A stretch of DNA of 25,062 nt from contig JAISAN010000206.1 of NCBI GenBank assembly GCA_031266635.1, positions 1 through 25,062 of the forward strand, in the 5' to 3' direction. Every line of letters begins with the position of its first letter. The first letter of the stretch is position 1. Of this stretch, positions 1 through 7,775 are shown piece by piece. Position numbers and translations under genes: made by a program. The notes below the pieces were generated by a model. It ran no database searches and was not told the DNA's origin. It was given only the letters and a program-made list of their open reading frames with translations. This stretch comes from Treponema sp. Its GTDB lineage: Bacteria; Spirochaetota; Spirochaetia; Treponematales; Breznakiellaceae.

Positions 1-537
1 CTTTACCGGGACGCGGGCGGCTGGAAGCCCCTTCCGGCAAACTACGCCGCCGAGAAGCCGGCAATGATCCTCCTGGAGGATATTGAGAAGGAAACCTCCG
101 GCGCGGTGGTAGCGGCGGCCGTACACGGCGCCATCCGCTGCGGCAAGGTTATGTTCGCCAACGGGGCTCCCGCAAACACCGGGGCAGCGGACGATCTCCG
201 CATGGCGGGGATCTATCTCTTAGGCGACCCGGCCCCCAGCGCCGAGGCCCCGGCTATCGTGGAGAACCTCAGCGACAAGTCTGTCGCCCCGGGAACCCCC
301 CTCACCCTCTCCTTCCTTGTCGCCGCGCGGGACGAGGGGATCATCACCTGGCAGTGGTACAGCAACACCGGCGCCAGTACGTCGGGAGGCACGCCTATCA
401 CGGGCGCCACCGGGGAGAATTACACCGTGGACACCTCCGAGGAAGAAACCCTGTACTTCTACTGCGTGGCTACCAGCCATCTTAACAACACCGAGGCGCC
501 GGTCACTTCGGCGGCCTGCACCGTCACCGTCGCGTAG
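1..537 (+). CDS. Phage head decoration protein with C-terminal Ig-like domain (5' partial)
   Basis: The reading frame is open from base 1, so the start lies to the left; 178 residues are visible. The first part, with the segment AMILLEDIEKETSGAVVAAA followed by VHGAIRCGKV, resembles the lambda gpD head decoration family, which binds capsid threefold positions and stabilises the expanded head. From about residue 100 it changes to an Ig-like beta-sandwich: the pattern IITWQWYSN, then GATGENYTV and YFYCVATS is typical of bacterial Ig-like domains, including the core Trp and Cys. Such Ig domains on phage heads are thought to bind carbohydrate or host-surface material weakly. It lies immediately before the capsid gene, the usual place for a decoration protein. 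The family call rests on a short conserved stretch plus position; the Ig-like call is firmer. Confidence 0.72.
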   Translation, partial: LYRDAGGWKPLPANYAAEKPAMILLEDIEKETSGAVVAAAVHGAIRCGKVMFANGAPANTGAADDLRMAGIYLLGDPAPSAEAPAIVENLSDKSVAPGTPLTLSFLVAARDEGIITWQWYSNTGASTSGGTPITGATGENYTVDTSEEETLYFYCVATSHLNNTEAPVTSAACTVTVA

Positions 538-561
538 GTATTGCGCGGCAAAATTTATTGT

Positions 562-583
562 GAAGCGCAATTTGCGCCGCTTC
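562..583 (+). promoter_or_regulatory. Small hairpin upstream of the capsid ribosome binding site
   Basis: GAAGCG (562-567) pairs with CGCTTC (578-583) around a 10-base loop. A competing tight inverted repeat GCGCAA/TTGCGC (565-577) overlaps it. It lies in an AT-richer 60-base gap between decoration and capsid genes, 4 bases before the AGGAG at 588-592. There is no U-run, so it is not a classical terminator. A role in mRNA processing or capsid expression is only a guess. Confidence 0.3.
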
Positions 584-597
584 TTATAGGAGTAATC

Positions 598-1587
598 ATG
601 ATTAAACAGTTTGGAATACTGCTGGCCTTTTTCAGCCAGAAGATCGTCGCGGACATTGTAAGCGAACTGCCCAAGCCTCTGACGCCCATGGCGGATTTTC
701 TCTTTCCCCCTTCAGCGCGGAAGCAGAAGCAGTCGCCTTTCATCAGCATCGAGGAGGTGAAGGCCGAAACCGGAGCCATACCTCTCATCAGGCGGGGGAG
801 TTCTTCCTTTCCGGTGGACACCACCGAAACCACCCGGACCCTCATCGAGGTGGACCCCGTGTCCCCCAGCGCGTTCGTGTCCGCCAAGGACATCAACGAC
901 CTTATCGCCCTGGGCGAGACCGAAAGCGTCAAGGCCCTTGTCGCCGAGAAGGTCGAAATCCTCCGGGACCGGGTGTCGGAAACCATCGAAACCATGAGCC
1001 GCCAGTCGCTGTCGGGGAAGATCAACTACCCCTACGCCACGGCGGACGGCATCGCCGGGAGCTGTGAGATCGAGCTGGGCAAACCCCGGGAACTGAAGCC
1101 CGTCAACCTTGCCGGGGCGGACATCCCGAAGGTGCAGGCCTGGCTTGAAAGCCTGTACCAGGAACAGGCGGCCACCGGCGCGTCCGGGGACATCGTCATC
1201 CTGGCGGGGACCGCGGTGTACGCTTTTCTGGTGAACCTCTTTGTCGCGGCCAAACTTTCCGCGCCGGTGGTATGGCAGCCTGACGGCCTTGACCTTTTCG
1301 GCAAGTACAAAATCCGCACCCAGGGGCTCACCTACAAACTGCCCGGCAGCAACACGGTGTGTCAAACCCTGCCCGATAACCAGGTGAGGACCCTGGACCG
1401 GAGCCACACCGGGAAGCTGTTCTTCGCCGCCCTGGACGACCTGGACGCGAACCTGGCCGCCCTGCCGTTCTACGCGAAGCCGGTACGGAGCGATGATCCC
1501 GATGGCGTCAAGATTGTCGCCTCCTCCAAACCGCTTCCCGCCCCGGCCCTGTCGAAAATGTGCCGGCAGACTGTGGCGGTCGCCTAA
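598..1587 (+). CDS. Major capsid protein (phage capsid protein E family)
   Basis: 329 residues, close to the size of lambda gpE and other members of the phage capsid E family, which form the icosahedral shell with an HK97 fold. Sequence features fit: an N-terminal stretch with a conserved F-P near residue 35, the IPLIRRGS and DVxP-like segments, a long acidic/helical spine (residues about 100-145, ALGETESVKALVAEKVEIL), and the position after a decoration protein. The frame is open upstream to a TTG at 541, but ATG 598 is chosen because AGGAG at 588-592 lies 5 bases before it. The product begins with a hydrophobic run (MIKQFGILLAFF). I see no prohead protease motif here; scaffold and protease, if present, lie to the left. 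Confidence 0.82.
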   Translation: MIKQFGILLAFFSQKIVADIVSELPKPLTPMADFLFPPSARKQKQSPFISIEEVKAETGAIPLIRRGSSSFPVDTTETTRTLIEVDPVSPSAFVSAKDINDLIALGETESVKALVAEKVEILRDRVSETIETMSRQSLSGKINYPYATADGIAGSCEIELGKPRELKPVNLAGADIPKVQAWLESLYQEQAATGASGDIVILAGTAVYAFLVNLFVAAKLSAPVVWQPDGLDLFGKYKIRTQGLTYKLPGSNTVCQTLPDNQVRTLDRSHTGKLFFAALDDLDANLAALPFYAKPVRSDDPDGVKIVASSKPLPAPALSKMCRQTVAVA

Positions 1588-1612
1588 CGGCGATTGTGTA
1601 AGGACGTAACGG

Positions 1613-2062
1613 ATGCCCCTCCCGGAGGAACTGCCCCTTGACGGATTCACCACTCCGCCCCGGCAGGCCGTAACTTTTGCCCCCTTCGGCACGCCCATCA
1701 GCGCGGAGGAGATACGGAAGCGGCTCAGCCGGAGCCTCTACGACCAGCTTTCGGAAAAGTCGGACGGTACGGTGACGGACGCCGTTTCACGGGCGGAAAT
1801 CTATATAGGGGCCGTTCTCAATTACCTGGGCGTCAGGCTGGACCTGGACGCGCCGGTAATCCGGGAGATCGTGTTAATGCAGACGGTGTGCGAACTGCAC
1901 GTGGCCCTGGGCCACGGAGAGGCAGGGAAGGAGCAGCGGATAAAGGTGAAAGACACTATCATCGCCGCCTTCGGCTCCTTCCCCGACAGCGACAGCGCCG
2001 CGCCGGAGCGGCCGGCGGTGGCCGCGGTGGCCGTCCCGCCGAAGCCGCAGGCGAGGTTTTAA
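1613..2062 (+). CDS. Probable head-tail connector/completion protein (Mu gp36/DUF1320-like)
   Basis: 149 residues. The middle (about residues 30-110) is helical: ISAEEIRKRLSRSLYDQLSE, then a segment TDAVSRAEIYIGAVLNYLGV and a further helix over IVLMQTVCELHVALGH. This layout, a short recognition motif followed by an A-x-x-x-I-x-x-Y-L helix and a hydrophobic helix, fits the small head-completion/connector proteins of the DUF1320 or gp6-like type that sit at the portal exit and receive the tail. The C-terminal 25 residues are Ala/Pro-rich and probably disordered. It lies 25 bases after the capsid gene and its stop overlaps the next start (TAATG at 2060-2064). Family assignment is by pattern and position; its exact subfamily is uncertain. 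Confidence 0.55.
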   Translation: MPLPEELPLDGFTTPPRQAVTFAPFGTPISAEEIRKRLSRSLYDQLSEKSDGTVTDAVSRAEIYIGAVLNYLGVRLDLDAPVIREIVLMQTVCELHVALGHGEAGKEQRIKVKDTIIAAFGSFPDSDSAAPERPAVAAVAVPPKPQARF

Positions 2063-2682
2063 TGGACGCCGTCGACACGCTGGAAAGCCTTTCAAAAGCC
2101 CTTCAAACCCCGGCAAAACTGGGAACAATCGGCGCTATGGCGGCGGAAATGATCCGGGGCCACATCCATGACGGAAGTCCGGGATGGAGCCCCCTGGCGC
2201 CGGCCACGGTTGAATACCGGAACAAGGGCGGTAAAGCCAAGCCGCTTGAAGACACTGGCGAAGCCGGGCTGCTGGGATCGATCGCCTTCAGCTATGTTGA
2301 CGAGCGGACGGTAAGCGTGGGAACCAACAAGCCCTACGCCCGGCTCCAAAACAACGGCGGGGTTATCCGGGCGAAAAAGAACTGGCTCTGGATTCCCGGC
2401 CCGGGAATACGGCAGATCATACGCAGTAAAGACGGACGCGGTTGGGGGCCAACAGAGGTGCTAAAGGCGCTGAGAGAAAAGGGGAACCACGTATTCCGCA
2501 TGGGGAGAACAATGCGCTACTGGAAAAAAGGCAAGAAGCCCCCAAAAGATACGCGGGATTATCCGGTTGCCTATTACCTGAAGAAATCGGTGGAGGTTCC
2601 CGCCCGGCCGTTTTTCTACCTGACGCCGGAGGAAACGGCGTTGATCATGGAGGAGGTTGGACTTGAAATTGAACAGCTTTGA
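2062..2682 (+). CDS. Phage virion morphogenesis protein (Mu gpG / P2 gpS-like tail completion)
   Basis: 206 residues. The pattern is characteristic of this family: an N-terminal helix, then HIHDGSPGWSPLAPATVEYR (residues about 33-52; the 'P-D-G-x-x-W-x-P-L' element), a stretch with SIAFSYVDERTVSVGTNKPY ARLQNNGG, and close to the end PARPFFYLTPEE (family 'P-A-R-P-F-L-G'). Members complete or stabilise the tail or head-tail joint. There is an insertion with WIPGPGIRQII and a basic GRTMRYWKKGKKPP stretch between the two signatures. ATG 2062 is chosen over in-frame starts further up because it overlaps the stop of the upstream gene, implying translational coupling; the upstream frame lies inside that gene. 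Confidence 0.8.
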   Translation: MDAVDTLESLSKALQTPAKLGTIGAMAAEMIRGHIHDGSPGWSPLAPATVEYRNKGGKAKPLEDTGEAGLLGSIAFSYVDERTVSVGTNKPYARLQNNGGVIRAKKNWLWIPGPGIRQIIRSKDGRGWGPTEVLKALREKGNHVFRMGRTMRYWKKGKKPPKDTRDYPVAYYLKKSVEVPARPFFYLTPEETALIMEEVGLEIEQL

Positions 2683-3130
2683 GGCGCTCCGCGCCTTTGC
2701 CGCCCAGCTTGAGCGGCACGTCGCGTCGGAGACGTTCCACACTAAAGTCGTGCTCACGCCGTCAGCGGTGGACGAGCCGGGCATGGTAATCAAGGTGAGC
2801 CTCCTTAAGTCCTACATCCAGACCGTGCCCCGGATGATCCACTCAAGCCGGATGCTCCGCGTCCGCCTGTCCGTGGCCGGGGCCGCCGAAAGCATGACCG
2901 GCCTGGAACAGGCCCTGGCCGCCATCGAGGCCCTGGACCGCTACCTAGTCTCCGACGGCCTCCGGCTGGAAATGGAAACAGAAGAGGGAACCGTCACCGG
3001 GGTGCCGGACAGCCGGATCATCCAGACCATCAGCCAGGAGGACAGCTTTTTCGACAACCCCGATTCGACGGAAGTCCAGGACGTAGAGGACAGCCGGACC
3101 ATTACTATTACCATACCAGAAGGAGAATAA
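2663..3130 (+). CDS. Putative minor tail / tail terminator protein, unrecognised
   Basis: 155 residues, no family recognised with confidence. It is a soluble alpha/beta protein with an N-terminal helix (SFEALRAFAAQLERHV), a strand segment VVLTPSAVDEPGMVIKVSLL, a second strand/helix unit RVRLSVAGAAESMTGLEQAL, and an acidic C-terminus. Size, fold pattern and position between the gpG/gpS-like gene and the tail tube gene match the tail-terminator or Mu gp37-like slot, where a ring protein ends the tail tube. The start chosen is TTG 2663, six bases after a perfect AGGAGG (2651-2656); a TTG at 2657 directly abuts it and is less likely. The gene overlaps the previous one by 20 bases, so it is probably translated by coupling. 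Confidence 0.6.
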   Translation: MKLNSFEALRAFAAQLERHVASETFHTKVVLTPSAVDEPGMVIKVSLLKSYIQTVPRMIHSSRMLRVRLSVAGAAESMTGLEQALAAIEALDRYLVSDGLRLEMETEEGTVTGVPDSRIIQTISQEDSFFDNPDSTEVQDVEDSRTITITIPEGE

Positions 3131-3135
3131 AAGAT

Positions 3136-3309
3136 ATGGGAACGCATGTAACCAGGTACGAGACAAAAGACGGGAAAACCCGCCGCGCCAAGGACACGCC
3201 CCCCGCGGCCCCAGGGAAGGCGGAAACAACCGGAACAACAGCCGCGCCGAAAACGAACGGCGCGGACAATACCCACGCGCCGGGTAAACCGGCAAAAGAA
3301 GGAGCCTAA
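3136..3309 (+). CDS. Small basic Ala/Pro/Lys-rich protein (57 residues), unknown function
   Basis: ATG 3136 is preceded by AAGGAG (3120-3125) and the frame runs 57 codons to TAA 3307-3309, two bases before the next ATG. The product starts MGTHVTRYETKDGKTRRAKD and continues with a low-complexity run rich in Thr, Ala, Pro, Gly and Lys; it is strongly basic and probably disordered. It fills the gap between two tail genes almost exactly, which supports it being translated. Mu has a small gene (gp38) in a comparable place, but I see no sequence match. It could be a minor virion or assembly factor. Confidence 0.6.
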   Translation: MGTHVTRYETKDGKTRRAKDTPPAAPGKAETTGTTAAPKTNGADNTHAPGKPAKEGA

Positions 3310-3311
3310 CT

Positions 3312-4010
3312 ATGGCGGAAAACAAAACCCTCGTCGGCGACGACAGCATGATCTTCACCGGCGACCTCGGCGCCACCGAATATACCGGGGACGGCGCGGA
3401 GACCATCGCGGACCTCACCGCCTCGGAGCCGAAGGCGAACACCACCGGCCACATCATGTGCATCATCACCGCAATCGCCGCGTCCGGCTCGATTTTTCCC
3501 GACGGGCTCAAGGTTGGGGAACTGTTCCCGGCCCGGGGAACGGAAGTCCCCGCGGCGGGCGACAAGTTCCGCGTCCTCATCCTGTCCCATGTGGCCGACG
3601 CCTCAAGCTGGGGCCTTTCCATCACCCAGGCGGAAATCGACGTTACCCGGCTTAACGACCGGTTCCGGAAGTACCGGCTCGGCAAGAAGGACGCCCAGCT
3701 TACCCTGTCCTCAATCTTCACCACCGGCGAATCCGACGGCAAGGGCGGGGTTATCAACCGGAACATGAAACTCTTTAAACGGACTGGCGCCACGGTGAAC
3801 GTAGAGGACGAGGCCAACCGCGCCCTCTACATGATCGGGTACACGAACAAGGCCGCCCTGCCCGAGGAGATCGATGACTTTATCTTCTGCCAGATCTACC
3901 TCTACAACGTAACCCTGGGCGGCCAGTCGGGCAGCGCCCAGTCCTACGACGCTTCCGGCAGGCTCACCGGCCTCGACCCGGTGTTCTATTCCCTTGAGCC
4001 GGCCGCGTAA
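3312..4010 (+). CDS. Major tail tube protein
   Basis: 232 residues. The segment SITQAEIDVTRLNDRFRKYR (residues about 99-118) followed by GKKDAQLTLSS is the signature of tail tube proteins of long-tailed phages with lambda gpV-like folds ('I-x-x-T-x-x-x-D-x-W-x-x-x-x-x-G-x-x-D-x-x-x-x-x'). The rest is beta-rich with a helical arm. It would polymerise into hexamer rings around the tape measure. It lies directly before the tail assembly chaperone gene, as in lambda and most siphoviruses. RBS: GGAG of the preceding gene's last codons (3299-3304), with ATG 3312 just after its stop. No separate sheath gene is present, which supports a non-contractile tail. Confidence 0.78.
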   Translation: MAENKTLVGDDSMIFTGDLGATEYTGDGAETIADLTASEPKANTTGHIMCIITAIAASGSIFPDGLKVGELFPARGTEVPAAGDKFRVLILSHVADASSWGLSITQAEIDVTRLNDRFRKYRLGKKDAQLTLSSIFTTGESDGKGGVINRNMKLFKRTGATVNVEDEANRALYMIGYTNKAALPEEIDDFIFCQIYLYNVTLGGQSGSAQSYDASGRLTGLDPVFYSLEPAA

Positions 4011-4025
4011 CAGGAGGAACAATAC

Positions 4026-4424
4026 ATGCGCCTTGAAATTTCCAAAGAAGGGGTCTTTGTCCCCGCGTTTAACGGCAACAAAAAACTTCCGGCCACCGAC
4101 CAGATTTCGGTCCGGTACCGCACGCCCACGGTGGCGATCAAAAACCGCTGCCGGAAGAAGCCCCAGGCGAAGGGCATCGCCGCCGCGGACGGGAGCATTG
4201 ATCACATGGAGATCGTGGTCGAGAAGGATAACGTTACCACGCTGAACGAGATGCTGATCTCCATCGCCAACTGTTCCTACGGCGGGGAGGGGGAAAAGGA
4301 CCGGGCCGTCGTCAGCGCCCAGGACCTCATCAACGCCCCCGTCGCCTTTGAGCCGCTGCTCAAGGAGATCGTGGCGGAGTTTGACTCCGTTCTCGACCGC
4401 GCGGAGATTGACGAAAAAAACTGA
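4026..4424 (+). CDS. Tail assembly chaperone, short form (lambda gpG-like)
   Basis: 132 residues, starting at ATG 4026 after AGGAGG-like bases at 4011-4017. The protein is acidic toward the end and ends DEKN. I do not see strong sequence similarity to lambda gpG, but position (between tail tube and tape measure), size and a canonical -1 slippery heptamer over the last two sense codons identify it. In the family, G and the rarer frameshifted G-T coat the tape measure protein during tail assembly and are lost from the finished virion; their ratio matters for assembly. Termination at TGA 4422-4424 gives the major product. Confidence 0.82.
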   Translation: MRLEISKEGVFVPAFNGNKKLPATDQISVRYRTPTVAIKNRCRKKPQAKGIAAADGSIDHMEIVVEKDNVTTLNEMLISIANCSYGGEGEKDRAVVSAQDLINAPVAFEPLLKEIVAEFDSVLDRAEIDEKN

Positions 4425-4771
4425 GGGTCGCTTACCGGGTATACCGCGCCGGTAAGCATACGGCCCGGACCGCTCCGGGGCGGGACCCGCTCTGGAACAG
4501 CCGGGTCAAAGACGGACGCGGCGGGGACATTTTTATAAAGACCAGCGAGGCGGCGTCGTATATCACCGACGAGTTTTATACGATGCTGGACGTGTTTTAC
4601 ACCTCGGAAAACATGGGGTGCCTCCCCTTCGCCGGCGGATGGGCGGAACAGCCCGCCTGGATCGCGTTAACGCTGTCGGTGTTAAAGGTTGAAAAGTTCC
4701 GCGTTGACGAAGAGGAACGGCAGAAAAAACAAAAGGAAGAAGAGGACCGCCGCAAATATGGCCGACGATAA
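4026..4771 (+). CDS. Tail assembly chaperone, frameshifted G-T form (join 4026..4421, 4421..4771)
   Basis: A -1 shift on A-AAA-AAC (4415-4421) moves ribosomes into a frame that is open from 4421 to TAA 4769-4771, adding 116 residues for a total of 248. The added part starts LRVAYRVYRAGKHTARTAPG and contains a conserved-looking core with FIKTSEAASYITDEFYTMLD and W-x-x-Q-x-x-W, ending in a highly charged Glu/Lys/Arg tail. This frame has no start codon with an RBS before an internal ATG at 4583, so the only way to use it fully is by frameshifting. The T domain in lambda recruits the tail tube protein. The tape measure ATG (4758) lies inside its last codons. Confidence 0.8.
4415..4457 (+). promoter_or_regulatory. 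Programmed -1 ribosomal frameshift signal
   Basis: The heptamer A AAA AAC (4415-4421) is in the correct phase for simultaneous slippage (zero frame reads GAA AAA AAC TGA). An 8-base spacer (4422-4429) leads to a perfect 9-bp stem: GCTTACCGG (4430-4438) pairs with CCGGTAAGC (4449-4457) around a 10-base loop. Heptamer, spacer length and stem are all what is expected of a stimulated -1 site, and the zero-frame stop lies directly after the heptamer. Confidence 0.88.
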
Positions 4772-7700
4772 AAAGACCCTGGAACTGCAAATCCGTGTCG
4801 CCGCCGATGAGGCGCTCCGGGCGGTCTCCTCCCTCAAAGGCGAAATGACCACCCTGGCCGGGGAGATGAAAAAGCTCTCCGGCTCCGACGGCGCGGCCAT
4901 TAAAAAAACATTTGAACAGACCCAGGCCGCGGCGGACCGGGCGGCGGCCTCCATGAAACTCTTCGGCGTATCCAGCGGGGAACTGCGGCAGATGCAGGCC
5001 CAGGTGAAAACCGCCGCGGTGGACCTGGTGACCAAAGGCCTTGACCCGCAGAGCGAAGAGGTCAAAAAGCTCACCGAGGAATACAAGCGGCTCGGTAAGG
5101 AGGCCGATGACCTGGACAAGGCCGCCGGGAAAAACATCAACTCCTTCGGCGATCTGAAAAACGCGCTTGGGAGTCTGGCCCAGGTTGCCGCCCTGACCAA
5201 GGCGCTTACCGTGGTCGGGGACATGGGCGCCTTCGCCCTTTCCACCGCCGACGCCTTCCAGACCGCCCGGAACGAATTCGGCACCCTCCTGGGGGACATG
5301 GAGGCCGGGGCGGGGCTCTTTAACCAGATTAAAGATTTCAACGATAAAACGCCCTTTTCCCTGGACACCCTCACCCAGGGAACCAAGGTACTGCTTTCGG
5401 CCAAGGTTCCCCTGGCGGACCTCCAGAACCAGCTCACCAAGTTCGGCGACCTCTCCCAGGGAAACGCCCAAAGGTTTACCAGTTACATTAACGCTTTCAG
5501 CAAGGCCGCCGCCAAAGGCAAGGCGGACATGGAAACCCTGAACGCCTACGTCAACCAGGGGGTTCCGATCCTCGGGGCTCTGGGAAAACAGTTTGGCGTT
5601 ACCGAGGATAAGATTGTCGAAATGGTGAGCCAGGGGAAAATCAGCTTCAAGGATTTTTCCGCCGCCCTGGACGACCTGACCGCCGCGGGCGGCCAATACT
5701 TCGGCGGCATGGAGCTGGGCTCCCAAAGCCTGGCCGCCATGCAGGAAGGCTTAAAGGAATCGGTCAACACTCTGGCCGCTTCCTTCGGGGAAATACTGCT
5801 CCCCACAGCGATACAGGTTGTGGGAGCTCTTACGGCCATAACGAACGCGATTAACGAAAGCCCCATCGTAAAGGGCCTGCTCGCCGGCGCCCTGGTGGCG
5901 CTTACCGGATACCTGGCCGCTATGGCCGTAAAGGCCGGCGTCGCCTTCGCCGCCCAGATGAGCCTCAACCTCGCCGTCGGGGCGCTTAATCCGGTGGTGA
6001 TGGCCGCCACCATTGCCGTAGGCGCCGCCGTCGCGGGCTATACCATGTACGCCTCGAAACTGCAGAACGCCGAACGGGAATCGGAAAACTTTGCCCTGAA
6101 ACAGCGGCAGCAAAAGGACGCCATAAGCGAGTCCGCCGCCGCGCTTGAACGGTATGCCCAGGCGCTGGGGAATATGACCGATGAACAGATACGGTATCAG
6201 ATCGGGCAGTTGAACGCCAAAAACAACGCGCCGTTTAGAATAGTTACCCCGGAAGTTGAGGCCGAAGCCGCACGGCTTGCGGCCTTGTATAAAACGCTTG
6301 GGGACCGGCGGACCGACTACCTTACAGAGGTATTTTCCGGCACCCAGGCGGCAAAAATAAAAGCCATAAACGACGAGCTTGACAAGGCAAGAAAATATTT
6401 AACCGACCCCGGAATAACCGGAGAACAGACAAGCCAGCTCCAGGCAAGGATCAAACAGCTTACCGACGAACTTGAAAAACTCAAAGGGGCCGCCAGTTCC
6501 ATTGATATGAACGATAAGGCCGCCAAATGGAAAGAAGCCTGGGCGGGGGTATGGGAACGGTTCCAGGCGGAACAGTCGACAGACCCCTTCGCCGGCGTCG
6601 AGCTGGAACGCGGAAAAAAACTGGCCGATGCCTATAACAATTACGTCCGCGACGCAAACAAGGAGACGATAGATCAGGTCAACGCGTATTACGACGCCGA
6701 GCGCCGCAAGATAGCAAAGAGCCTCAAAGACCAGGAAGACCAGCTCGCGCGGGACCTCACCGGCACCCGCGTTGACAATCTGGAGTTTGAGCGGGAGGAA
6801 GCCTTAAAAAACATCAACGCCCTTGAGGCGCGGCGCGTCATCGCCGCGGCGGAATCGGAAGAAGAAATAGCGGCCATCCGTGAAAGGTTCGCCGCCATGC
6901 GGAAAGACACCGAGGCCCAATTCGAAAAGGATGTAACCCGGACCCGGCTTGAGGAAGCGCGGCAGGGCCTAGTCGACTGGCAGCAGAGCCTCGGCGACAC
7001 GCTTACCCTGGCGCTCATGGACATAGAGGGCTTCAGCGATACGGCCGCCGCCGCCCTCGGCGGCCTCACCGCACAGCTTGCGGCCCTCTCCGCTTCCGCC
7101 GCCCTCAGCGGCTTTGAGGAATTCGGCCGGGCCCTGGGCGAAGGGGAAAGCGCCGCGGATTCCATGAGCCGCGCCCTGGCGCAAATGGCCCAGCAAATAC
7201 TCCGGCAGCTTCCCATGCTGTTCCTCCAGGCGGGCCTCCAGCTTATCGCCAGCGGCCAGTGGGCACTGGGCCTGGGCTTTGTCGCCGCCGCCGGTTCCAC
7301 CGCGATTATTTCCGGCTATGTGGACGGAACCATAGCCAGGGCAAAGAAGGAAGCCGATGAGGAGGCAAAGGAAAACGCGAAGGGCGGCGTCTATGATGAA
7401 TACGGCAGGGCGGCCAGGGAATACGCCGCGGGCGGCGCGTTCACCAACCGGGTGGTGTCCCGGCCCACCTATTTCCGCTACGGCGGCGGCCTGGGCCTCA
7501 TGGGCGAAGCCGGGCCGGAGGCGATCATACCCCTCACCCGCGGCGGCGACGGCAGGCTCGGCGTCAGCGCCTTCGGCGGACAGAACGCCGGCGCGGCGGT
7601 ATATGTCATCATCCAGAATTACACCAACGAGGACGTGCGGACCGAAGAGTCCGTTGACGGCGCGGGCAACCAAATCCGCAAGATCGTTATCGGGGCGGTC

Positions 7701-7775
7701 AAACAGAGCATCTCAAGCGGCGAGATGGACCAGCCCATGTCCAGCCGCTACGGCCTGCGGGCCAGGGGGATATGA
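4758..7775 (+). CDS. Tail tape measure protein
   Basis: 1005 residues from ATG 4758 (AGAGGA at 4741-4746), overlapping the G-T frame by 14 bases. The N-terminal 130 residues are coiled-coil (KTLELQIRVAADEALRAVSS). Residues about 165-350 match the phage tape-measure N-terminal domain (NEFGTLLGDMEAG, NDKTPFSLDTLTQGTKVLL, LNAYVNQGVPILGALGKQFG, SQGKISFKDF). A long hydrophobic stretch follows at about 370-435, then more coiled coil (to about 770), a second hydrophobic segment at about 822-856, and the common C-terminal element GEAGPEAIIPL at about 916. The protein sets tail length and helps DNA cross the host membrane. At the usual ~1.5 Angstrom per residue it predicts a tail of about 150 nm. Confidence 0.93.
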   Translation: MADDKKTLELQIRVAADEALRAVSSLKGEMTTLAGEMKKLSGSDGAAIKKTFEQTQAAADRAAASMKLFGVSSGELRQMQAQVKTAAVDLVTKGLDPQSEEVKKLTEEYKRLGKEADDLDKAAGKNINSFGDLKNALGSLAQVAALTKALTVVGDMGAFALSTADAFQTARNEFGTLLGDMEAGAGLFNQIKDFNDKTPFSLDTLTQGTKVLLSAKVPLADLQNQLTKFGDLSQGNAQRFTSYINAFSKAAAKGKADMETLNAYVNQGVPILGALGKQFGVTEDKIVEMVSQGKISFKDFSAALDDLTAAGGQYFGGMELGSQSLAAMQEGLKESVNTLAASFGEILLPTAIQVVGALTAITNAINESPIVKGLLAGALVALTGYLAAMAVKAGVAFAAQMSLNLAVGALNPVVMAATIAVGAAVAGYTMYASKLQNAERESENFALKQRQQKDAISESAAALERYAQALGNMTDEQIRYQIGQLNAKNNAPFRIVTPEVEAEAARLAALYKTLGDRRTDYLTEVFSGTQAAKIKAINDELDKARKYLTDPGITGEQTSQLQARIKQLTDELEKLKGAASSIDMNDKAAKWKEAWAGVWERFQAEQSTDPFAGVELERGKKLADAYNNYVRDANKETIDQVNAYYDAERRKIAKSLKDQEDQLARDLTGTRVDNLEFEREEALKNINALEARRVIAAAESEEEIAAIRERFAAMRKDTEAQFEKDVTRTRLEEARQGLVDWQQSLGDTLTLALMDIEGFSDTAAAALGGLTAQLAALSASAALSGFEEFGRALGEGESAADSMSRALAQMAQQILRQLPMLFLQAGLQLIASGQWALGLGFVAAAGSTAIISGYVDGTIARAKKEADEEAKENAKGGVYDEYGRAAREYAAGGAFTNRVVSRPTYFRYGGGLGLMGEAGPEAIIPLTRGGDGRLGVSAFGGQNAGAAVYVIIQNYTNEDVRTEESVDGAGNQIRKIVIGAVKQSISSGEMDQPMSSRYGLRARGI

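Noticed and set aside
712..1698. - strand frame of 328 codons opposite the capsid gene
   Set aside because: No family recognised, very Gly/Arg-rich, no RBS; the capsid gene explains this stretch.
4583..4771. Independent 62-codon gene before the tape measure
   Set aside because: It has no RBS and is the end of the frameshifted chaperone frame, which is open continuously from 4421.
4563..5726. Long - strand frame opposite the tape measure gene (387 codons)
   Set aside because: The + strand frame is a clear tape measure protein and the opposing frame has Gly/Val-rich composition, as expected from reading GC-rich codons backwards.
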